The notes under the pieces were generated by a model. That model ran no database searches. It saw only the letters and a program-made list of their open reading frames with translations, and was not told where the DNA came from. Positions 1 to 5,099 of a stretch of DNA of 8,185 bases are shown here, in pieces. The translations under genes and the position numbers were made by a program. Source of the stretch: Verrucomicrobia bacterium UBA2460. GTDB lineage: Bacteria > Verrucomicrobiota > Verrucomicrobiia > Methylacidiphilales > Verrucolacustridaceae. Position 1 is the first letter of the stretch, and each line of letters starts with the position of its first letter. Where the stretch lies: the NCBI GenBank assembly GCA_002342345.1, contig DDPU01000032.1, positions 2,589 to 10,773 on the forward strand, written 5' to 3'.

Positions 1-1019
1 TTGAGGGCGGCCAGCTCGTCTTTGCGCATCTCCGCGTCCGTGTGCATGGTCCGGAACTTGTACATGACGAAGGGGTCGCCATGGCGACCGCTGCGCCGCT
101 GGCGGAAAAGGGCGGGACCGGGAGACTCCAGTCGGATGGCAATCCAGATTGCCAGGAGCACGGGCGCCAAAAAAAGAAGGAGCAGGGCGGAGGCGATCCG
201 GTCGAAAAGAATCTTGGCGAGCGACTGCCAGGTGCCGGCCCGGGTGGACCGGAAGACGAGGAGGTTGCGGTCCATGATCTCCTCGAAGCGTGCCCGCGCG
301 AGGCGGGTGCCGACGAAATCGGTGCTCAGCCAGGCCTCCACGCCCTCTTCCTCGCAGGCCTTGATGGCCTGGGCGGTCCAATCCATGTGGCGGGAGGTGA
401 CGTCGAACAGCACGATGCCCGCGGAATCGTCGTGGAGGGCCTGGGTAAAGTCCTCCACCGAACCGGTTCCCGCCGGGAAGGTCCGGGTGATGCGGATACC
501 CGCAGGACAGTCGGAAAGCAGGTTGAGCCAGCGCTCGGAGTGGTCCAGGGAATCGGAGGCAAGAAGCAGGCGGACCGTGTACCGGTCCGCATGCCGCCGC
601 AGGTTCTGGAAGCGGTGCAGCAGTTCCTCCCGGGCCAGAAGCATCAGGAAAAAAAGAGGAACGAAAAAGATGAAGACCAGACGGCTGGGGGTTTGCTTGA
701 AGAAGAAAATCACGGATATGCCCACGAGAAAAAGGATCAGCCCCGCCTCGACCAGGGGGATCCAGTTTCCCTTGCGACCGCGGGTGGAAAAACTGCGGTA
801 AAGGCCCCGTCGGCCCAGCACCACGGGGGCGAGCACGCCGATCAGGGCGATATAGGGGATGTAAATGGAGAATTCCCCGATCTCCCGCGACTCCAGCGGG
901 AAGATTTCCGGAAGCACGTGGACCCGGAGAAAGTAGGCCCCGGTCATGGCGGCGGCGGCGAGCATTCCGTCGAGAAGCTGGAGCCAAACGCGGATCTGGC
1001 GGACGTCACCGAGATTCAT
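1..1019 (-). CDS. Polyprenyl glycosylphosphotransferase (undecaprenyl-phosphate sugar-1-phosphate transferase, WcaJ/PssY type), 3' end cut off
   Basis: The first 339 residues are visible and the stop lies beyond the left edge. The protein has four hydrophobic N-terminal segments (about residues 12-30, 51-69, 87-107, 114-128). A soluble alpha/beta stretch follows (about 145-260), then a fifth hydrophobic helix (about 270-296) that runs into the signature [11 protein letters not shown] and YKFRTM (320-325). This order matches the family that transfers a sugar-1-phosphate from a nucleotide sugar to undecaprenyl phosphate at the inner membrane, which starts exopolysaccharide, capsule or colanic-acid-type repeat units. 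Full members are about 450-480 residues, so most of the catalytic cytoplasmic domain is missing here. The start ATG at 1019 overlaps the nnr stop by four bases (ATGA) and has no clear Shine-Dalgarno site, so coupled translation is likely. Family assignment is firm; the sugar specificity cannot be read from this fragment. Confidence 0.92.
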   Translation of the reverse strand, partial: MNLGDVRQIRVWLQLLDGMLAAAAMTGAYFLRVHVLPEIFPLESREIGEFSIYIPYIALIGVLAPVVLGRRGLYRSFSTRGRKGNWIPLVEAGLILFLVGISVIFFFKQTPSRLVFIFFVPLFFLMLLAREELLHRFQNLRRHADRYTVRLLLASDSLDHSERWLNLLSDCPAGIRITRTFPAGTGSVEDFTQALHDDSAGIVLFDVTSRHMDWTAQAIKACEEEGVEAWLSTDFVGTRLARARFEEIMDRNLLVFRSTRAGTWQSLAKILFDRIASALLLLFLAPVLLAIWIAIRLESPGPALFRQRRSGRHGDPFVMYKFRTMHTDAEMRKDELAAL

Positions 1020-2524
1020 GCCGCCGTCCAATCTGCCTGTCCGGAAAGAATCCGCCAAGCTGCCGGAAGGTGACGGATCAGATCCGTGGCCAGCACGGAA
1101 GGCCCTCCCCCGGATGCGGCAAGGTCGGCGGCCAATCCGTGCCAAACCGCGGCCAGGCGGGCGGCATCAAAGGGCGGATATCCGGCCGCCAGGAGGCCCC
1201 CGATCAATCCCGCGAGGACGTCCCCCGTCCCGGCGGTGGCCTGGGCGGGGTTGCCGGAGCCGTTATGGCTGAGGGGATGATCGGCCGACGCGACCAGCGT
1301 GTGGGGGCCTTTCGCCACCAAGATCGTGTGCGGGTGGCGGTCCAGCCAAACGCGGGCAGCTTCCGCGCGCTCCGTGACCTTTTGTCCGAGCAGGCGGGCC
1401 AACTCGCCGGCATGGGGAGTCAGGATCACCGGGGCCTTGGCGGTTTCCAGCCATTCGGGATGAGAGGCGACAAGATCGAGCGCCCCCGCATCCAGGACGA
1501 TGGGAACGGTGGAGTTTGGCAGCAGGCGAGCCAGAAAGTCGGCGAGGGCCTCCGAAGGGGGCAGGCCCGGCCCGACGACCAGGGCCGTTGCCTGATTTTG
1601 AAACGGGGGGAGATCCGGGGCGGTCCCTTCGGAATGCGGGGAAAGCAGGAGTTCCGGGAGCCGGCCGGGAATGGCGGTGGTGAGCGGCCGATCGGTGAAA
1701 AGGCGCACATAGCCGGCGCCGGAGCGAAGTGCGCCTTCCGAGGCGAGCAGGGCGGCGCCCGGATAGGTGGTGGAGCCGGTCCAAAGATGGACGATGCCGG
1801 CCGAGTGCTTGTGCAGGTTGGCGGGACGGGGCCGGATGAGGCGCACGGCCCCGGAAGGAAGCAGAAAGTCCGCGTTGGATTTGGGAGGCGGCGTTCCGAA
1901 ATCGACCGGAACCCCGTGCAGTCGGCCCACGTGGGGAAGGGCCTGGTCCCGCAGGCAACCGGATTTGACGGAGCCAAGCGCCACGGTGATATCGGCGGAG
2001 AACACGGCTCCCGGCGCATGGCCTTCGGAAGGATGGAGACCCGTGGGCAAATCCAAAGCGACGAAAAGATCCGTGGGTCGCCGCTCCCGGGCGATCCAGT
2101 TGAGGATGGCCGTTTCCGGTGGCCGGGGGGGTGGGACGGCTCCCAGCCCGAGAAGACCATCCACCACCAACCGTGGTCCGGTGGCCCCTAGGAATCCTTC
2201 CGGCTTGGCCGGCCAAACCAGGGCTTTCTTCCAGACCTTTGCCTTCACGCGCGGATCGGGATGAACCCGCTTACCCGGGGTCCGCGAGAGAAGAAGTTCC
2301 ACTTCCCATCCCAGTTCCCTCATTTCCCAGGCGAGCAGGACGGCGTCATCCCCGTTATGGCCCGGGCCGACCAAAAAAAGGGCATGTCCGCGCGCCGGAA
2401 GCAGGGGCTGGATTTCCCTCAGGGCACCGGAAACGGCCTGGCGCATCAGGTCCTTCATGCGCGCGCCTTCGCGGAGGCTTTTTTCCTCCCAGGCACGGGC
2501 TTGGGCCGGCGAGAGAACGATCAT
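1016..2524 (-). CDS. nnr: Bifunctional NAD(P)H-hydrate repair enzyme (NAD(P)HX epimerase + ADP/ATP-dependent dehydratase)
   Basis: The protein has 502 residues, the usual size for the fused YjeF protein that repairs hydrated NADH and NADPH. The N-terminal epimerase domain (about 1-215) carries a Rossmann-like loop GPGHNGDDA (53-61), VDGLLGLGA (121-129) and LDLPTG (157-162). The C-terminal ribokinase-like dehydratase domain (about 225-495) has a KHSAG start (239-243), VVGPGL (316-321), VLDAGALDL (343-351), ILTPHAGE (367-374), VAKG (403-406) and the catalytic loop AGTGDVLAGL (431-440), with D435 as the expected catalytic aspartate. The epimerase loop differs from the usual GxGNNGGDG at three positions, so that half may be weakened, whereas the dehydratase half looks intact. 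It overlaps acpS upstream and the sugar transferase downstream by ATGA. No Shine-Dalgarno site precedes the start, which fits coupling to acpS. Neighbouring acpS and nnr genes are common in bacteria. Confidence 0.93.
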   Translation of the reverse strand: MIVLSPAQARAWEEKSLREGARMKDLMRQAVSGALREIQPLLPARGHALFLVGPGHNGDDAVLLAWEMRELGWEVELLLSRTPGKRVHPDPRVKAKVWKKALVWPAKPEGFLGATGPRLVVDGLLGLGAVPPPRPPETAILNWIARERRPTDLFVALDLPTGLHPSEGHAPGAVFSADITVALGSVKSGCLRDQALPHVGRLHGVPVDFGTPPPKSNADFLLPSGAVRLIRPRPANLHKHSAGIVHLWTGSTTYPGAALLASEGALRSGAGYVRLFTDRPLTTAIPGRLPELLLSPHSEGTAPDLPPFQNQATALVVGPGLPPSEALADFLARLLPNSTVPIVLDAGALDLVASHPEWLETAKAPVILTPHAGELARLLGQKVTERAEAARVWLDRHPHTILVAKGPHTLVASADHPLSHNGSGNPAQATAGTGDVLAGLIGGLLAAGYPPFDAARLAAVWHGLAADLAASGGGPSVLATDLIRHLPAAWRILSGQADWTAA

Positions 2525-2913
2525 TGGCCGAGCAGGGCGACGGTGGCCGCCGAATGGGTGCGGGTATGACTGAGGGTGACCAGGGCGCGCGACACGCCGC
2601 GGTTTTTGGCCAGGTCCGCCCCGGCGGCATGGAACCTCAGGAAGGGTTCGCCGGAGGAGTGACGGCCGATTTCCATGCCGAGCCAGGGGAGGGATTTGCC
2701 GATGCCGGTTCCGAACGCCTTGGAGGCCGCCTCCTTGGCGGCGAAGCGCGCGGCCAGATGGGTTGCTGGCCTGGCCTGGCTTTCCGCGTAAGCCACCTCG
2801 GCGGGATGAAAAATCTTTTTCAGGAACCGGCTGCCGAATTTTTGCATCGATTCCTCGATCCGTTCGATCTCGACCAGATCCATGCCCAGACCGAGCAGGC
2901 GTTCCGCGCTCAT
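2521..2913 (-). CDS. acpS: Holo-[acyl-carrier-protein] synthase
   Basis: This 130-residue protein is the normal length for the trimeric AcpS-type phosphopantetheinyl transferase, which moves 4'-phosphopantetheine from coenzyme A onto a serine of apo-acyl carrier protein to activate fatty-acid synthesis. It has the opening GLGMDLVEIERI (8-19), with metal-binding D12, and RFAAKEAASKAFGTG (56-70), with E61 and K65 at the expected Mg/CoA positions. A LSHT motif (114-117) lies near the C terminus. The start at 2913 was chosen because it gives the family length and an exact ATGA overlap with the pdxJ stop. The open frame continues upstream, but that part is antisense to pdxJ codons. A GGAGG on the coding strand lies 13 bases before the start. 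The pdxJ-acpS order is also known from enterobacteria. Confidence 0.95.
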   Translation of the reverse strand: MSAERLLGLGMDLVEIERIEESMQKFGSRFLKKIFHPAEVAYAESQARPATHLAARFAAKEAASKAFGTGIGKSLPWLGMEIGRHSSGEPFLRFHAAGADLAKNRGVSRALVTLSHTRTHSAATVALLGQ

Positions 2914-3647
2914 GATGCGGCGATCGCCTCCAGAAAATCCCGCACGCTCCGTTCCAGTCCGACGGAGAGGGCGTGGCTCACCAGCGAGTGACCGATGTTC
3001 AGCGTGTGGAGGTGGGGCACACGCAGGAGCCCGGGAAGATTGGCGAGGCGCAGGCCGTGACCGGCGTTGACCTGTAACCCGAGCTGGTGGGCCTGTTGGG
3101 CGGCCTTTTCCAGACGGGCCAGCTCCGTCTTGTGGTTCTCCGGGGAGGCATCCGCGAATTTTCCCGTGTGCAGCTCGATGACCGGGGCACGGACGGAGGC
3201 GGAGGCGGCCACCTGGCGGGGGTCCGGGTCGATGAACAAACTGACGAGAATTCCCGCTTCCCGGAGTTTTTGCACCACGGGGAGAAGGGTCTTTTCCTGT
3301 CCGGCCACGTCCAGTCCTCCTTCCGTGGTGACCTCGGCGCGGTTTTCCGGGACGAGGCAAACCTCGGAAGGCCTGAGGCGGAGCGCGAGGTCCACCATGG
3401 GGGGGGTGGCGGCCATTTCGAGGTTCAACCGGTCGGAAAACTCCCGGGCGATCCGCCGGACATCCTCGTCCTGGATGTGGCGCCGGTCCTCGCGGAGATG
3501 GACAGTGAGGGAATGGGCCCCGGCCCCCATGCAGATCCGGGCCGCCAGCAGGGGGTCCGGTTCCGGAGCCGAGGCGGCGGTGTGGTTCCGGTAGCGTGCC
3601 TGGCGCAGGGTAGCCACGTGGTCAATGTTCACGCCGAGGCGGATCAT
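2910..3647 (-). CDS. pdxJ: Pyridoxine 5'-phosphate synthase
   Basis: This 245-residue TIM-barrel enzyme condenses 1-deoxy-D-xylulose 5-phosphate with 3-amino-2-oxopropyl phosphate to make pyridoxine 5'-phosphate, the last ring-forming step of DXP-dependent vitamin B6 synthesis. Visible signatures are VNIDHVATLRQAR (6-18), TVHLREDRRHIQDEDV (48-63, with H50), NLEMA (75-79, with E77), TTEGGLDV (107-114), IELHTGKFA (157-165), VNAGHGL (193-199, with H197) and NIGH (217-220). All the usual active-site and phosphate-binding positions appear kept. The ATG at 3647 starts right at the conserved MxxLGVNIDHVATLR-type beginning. The frame is open far upstream, but only as antisense of the divergent polymerase gene. 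No Shine-Dalgarno site is evident. It is the first gene of the minus-strand operon. Confidence 0.97.
   Translation of the reverse strand: MIRLGVNIDHVATLRQARYRNHTAASAPEPDPLLAARICMGAGAHSLTVHLREDRRHIQDEDVRRIAREFSDRLNLEMAATPPMVDLALRLRPSEVCLVPENRAEVTTEGGLDVAGQEKTLLPVVQKLREAGILVSLFIDPDPRQVAASASVRAPVIELHTGKFADASPENHKTELARLEKAAQQAHQLGLQVNAGHGLRLANLPGLLRVPHLHTLNIGHSLVSHALSVGLERSVRDFLEAIAAS
2927..2931 (-). promoter_or_regulatory. Possible Shine-Dalgarno site for acpS inside the 3' end of pdxJ
   Basis: The coding strand reads GGAGG here, 13 bases before the acpS ATG. That is longer than the usual 5-10 base spacing, so it may be a weak re-initiation aid or chance. It is the only convincing purine-rich site at any of the three overlaps in this operon. 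Confidence 0.3.
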
Positions 3648-3731
3648 CCCGAGAAGATACCACCGCAGGGAGGCCAAGTTGAGGCGGAAGTTGGCCGTTC
3701 TACCGCGCCTGCGGTGGGGTAGGATCGGGCC
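3648..3731. promoter_or_regulatory. Divergent intergenic region between pdxJ and the polymerase gene
   Basis: These 84 bases separate two start codons facing away from each other, so promoters for both blocks are expected here or inside the opposing gene ends. I could not find a believable sigma-70 pair on either strand. On the minus strand TTGGCC (3677-3672) and TATCTT (3659-3654 region) are only about 12 bases apart. The main visible structure is a nested inverted repeat, listed separately. The assignment as regulatory is inferred from geometry only. Confidence 0.4.
3660..3717. repeat. Nested inverted repeat in the divergent promoter region
   Basis: The outer arms are ten perfect bases, CCACCGCAGG (3660-3669) and CCTGCGGTGG (3708-3717). 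Inside them sit six-base arms GGCCAA (3672-3677) and TTGGCC (3691-3696) around a 13-base loop. The outer arms end 12 bases before the pdxJ start and 14 bases before the polymerase start, so the element is nearly centred between the genes. There is no T-run after it on either strand, which argues against a simple terminator. A dimeric regulator's operator or a leader-RNA structure are possibilities. Confidence 0.6.
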
Positions 3732-5039
3732 ATGAGCCCCGAGGAGCAGGTGCTGGCAAGGCGGATTCTGGAGGCGGGCCGGGGGGGCTCCCAGGAGGAA
3801 CTGCCGGCAGCACCGGAGAAGAAGCGGGACTGGTCCGGGGAGCTCCGCGAAGCCGGTTTGGAGAAAGTGTGGCAGCTGGAGTGCCGTCTGGCGCCGGTGG
3901 TGTCGGCAATGCGGGAACGGGGATTCCGGGTGGATGGGAAAATGTTGGAGTTCTTGGCCCGAACTGCGGAAAAAAACCGGGCGGAGGCCGAGAAAAAGGT
4001 CAAGGAGGTGCTGGGCGAGGGGTTGAATCCCCGGAGTCCGAAGCAGGTCAAGGAGGCCCTCGAGAAGCGCGGCCTGAAGTTGAAATCCACCGACGAGGTT
4101 TCCCTGGTGATGAGCGGGGATGCGGCGGCGGAGCTGGTGCTGAAGAGCCGTGCGGCGGAAAAGCGGGCGCAGATGATTGCGACCTACCGGGAAGCGGTGG
4201 GAAAGGACGGAAGAATCCATGCGGAGTTTGACCCGCTGGGCACGGCAACGGGGCGCTTTTCCTGCCGGGAACCGAACCTGCAGAACGTGGGCCGGGACGC
4301 CGGGATGCGCTCCTGTTTTGTGGCGGGACCGAAGCAGGTCCTGGTGATTGCCGACTACTCCCAGATCGAGCTGCGGGTGGCGGCGTTTTTGGCCAAGGAG
4401 GAGGCGATGCTGGCCGCGTTCCGTTCCGGGCAGGACATCCACGCGCTCACCGCCGGCAAGCTGGCCGGCAAGGCGGCTGACAGGGTGGGGGAGGAAGAAC
4501 GCAAGCTGGCGAAAGCGGTGAACTTCGGGCTGCTTTACGGGATGTCGGCCCGGGGATTGGCCGAATACGGGAGAATTTCCTTCGGCCTGAAGCTTTCGGA
4601 GAAGGAGGCGAGGGATTTTCGGGGGAAGTTTTTCGGGGCTTACCCGCGCCTGCAACGTTGGCATGACGAGGCCCGGCAGGCCGCGGAGGATCCGGAGGTT
4701 GGCGAGGTTCGGACGTTGTACGGCCGGCGCCGCTGGCTACCCCCGCCCGATGGGAGAATGGACTGGGCGCGGTTCACCGCCCTGGTGAACACGCCGGTGC
4801 AGGGAACCTGCGGGGATGCCATCAAGCGGGCGATGGTCGCACTGGACGATGTCCCCTTGGTCAGCACCGTGCATGACGAGCTGATCGTGGAGGTGGCGGA
4901 GAAGGAGTCGGCGGCGATGGCGGATCGGGTGGCTGGGGCGATGCGGGCCGGTTTCGCCGGGATGGTGCCCGAGGATCTGATCGGGGTGGCCGTGCGACGG
5001 GCGGCCAGCTGGGGCGGGGAAAAGTTGTTCCCAAGCTGA
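3732..5039 (+). CDS. Short family A DNA polymerase lacking 5' nuclease and 3'-5' exonuclease domains (phage/secondary PolA-like)
   Basis: This 435-residue protein consists almost entirely of a family A polymerase domain (from about residue 45). It has TATGRFSCREPNLQN (171-185) and motif A DYSQIELR (208-215, catalytic D208, steric-gate E213). Motif B has R257, K261, F265 and Y269 in the O-helix series, ending NFGLLYG, and NTPVQGTCGDAIK (353-365) follows. Motif C is VHDE (380-383, catalytic D382). The spacing from D208 through R257, K261, F265 and Y269 equals that of E. coli Pol I D705, R754, K758, F762 and Y766, so the enzyme should be active. E. coli Pol I has 928 residues; here all nuclease domains are absent. 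The short loop after NLQN, the NTPVQGT motif and AYPRLQRWH (303-311) resemble phage-type and secondary exonuclease/polymerase proteins more than replicative PolA. The first in-frame ATG after the TAG at 3720-3722 is the start, so there is no room for a longer N terminus. Repair synthesis is the likely role. Confidence 0.9.
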   Translation: MSPEEQVLARRILEAGRGGSQEELPAAPEKKRDWSGELREAGLEKVWQLECRLAPVVSAMRERGFRVDGKMLEFLARTAEKNRAEAEKKVKEVLGEGLNPRSPKQVKEALEKRGLKLKSTDEVSLVMSGDAAAELVLKSRAAEKRAQMIATYREAVGKDGRIHAEFDPLGTATGRFSCREPNLQNVGRDAGMRSCFVAGPKQVLVIADYSQIELRVAAFLAKEEAMLAAFRSGQDIHALTAGKLAGKAADRVGEEERKLAKAVNFGLLYGMSARGLAEYGRISFGLKLSEKEARDFRGKFFGAYPRLQRWHDEARQAAEDPEVGEVRTLYGRRRWLPPPDGRMDWARFTALVNTPVQGTCGDAIKRAMVALDDVPLVSTVHDELIVEVAEKESAAMADRVAGAMRAGFAGMVPEDLIGVAVRRAASWGGEKLFPS

Positions 5040-5048
5040 AAACAGGGG

Positions 5049-5078
5049 CCGATGAGGAGGGTTGCCCCCCCTTGTCGG
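5049..5078 (+). terminator. Strong hairpin between the polymerase and SNF2 genes (attenuator or weak terminator)
   Basis: In RNA, 5049-5061 pairs with 5066-5078 over 13 positions, with two G-U wobbles (5053/5074, 5054/5073) and one A-C mismatch (5058/5069). The loop is the four bases TTGC. The stem is G/C-rich near the loop. No U-run follows directly; the next bases are mixed and a short TTT comes only at 5091-5093. It may therefore be an attenuator, an RNA-stability element or a poor terminator rather than a classical Rho-independent one. It begins 10 bases after the polymerase stop and ends 21 bases before the SNF2 ATG. Confidence 0.4.
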
Positions 5079-5093
5079 AATCCCATACGATTT

Positions 5094-5098
5094 AGGAG
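5094..5098 (+). promoter_or_regulatory. AGGAG Shine-Dalgarno-like site very close to the SNF2 start
   Basis: AGGAG is separated by one base from the ATG at 5100. That is unusually tight and leaves the start choice slightly uncertain. Alternatives in frame are ATG 5052, with AGGGG three bases ahead, and ATG 5142, with AAGGAG directly adjacent. The 5100 start gives the most natural N terminus. Confidence 0.4.
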
Positions 5099-5099
5099 T

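Noticed and set aside
74..89. Perfect 16-base palindrome GGTCGCCATGGCGACC
   Set aside because: It lies inside the sugar transferase coding region and encodes the GRHGD loop before YKFRTM. One such palindrome in about 8 kb is not surprising, and no second copy was seen.
42..1073. Plus-strand open frame of 343 codons over the sugar transferase
   Set aside because: It is a codon-aligned antisense shadow with a low-complexity Gly/Glu/His-rich product; the minus strand encodes a clear transferase with the YKFRTM motif.
1070..2191. Plus-strand open frame of 373 codons over nnr
   Set aside because: It is codon-aligned with nnr and the product is Gly/Arg/Gln-rich with no family signature.
2914..3360. 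Upstream extension of the acpS frame to 279 codons
   Set aside because: The added part overlaps pdxJ in another frame, is Arg/Pro-rich, and would double the AcpS length.
3648..4664. Upstream extension of the pdxJ frame to a 584-codon protein
   Set aside because: The extension is antisense to the divergent polymerase gene, and PdxJ proteins normally begin at the residues encoded from 3647.
5062..5091. Sigma-70-like pair TTGCCC (5062-5067) and TACGAT (5086-5091), spacer 18
   Set aside because: Each box matches only four of six consensus bases, and initiation would fall at the start codon and remove the AGGAG site.
5040..5099. Small separate gene in the polymerase-SNF2 spacer
   Set aside because: The only ATG (5052) is in frame with SNF2 and reads straight into it, so it is at most an alternative start.
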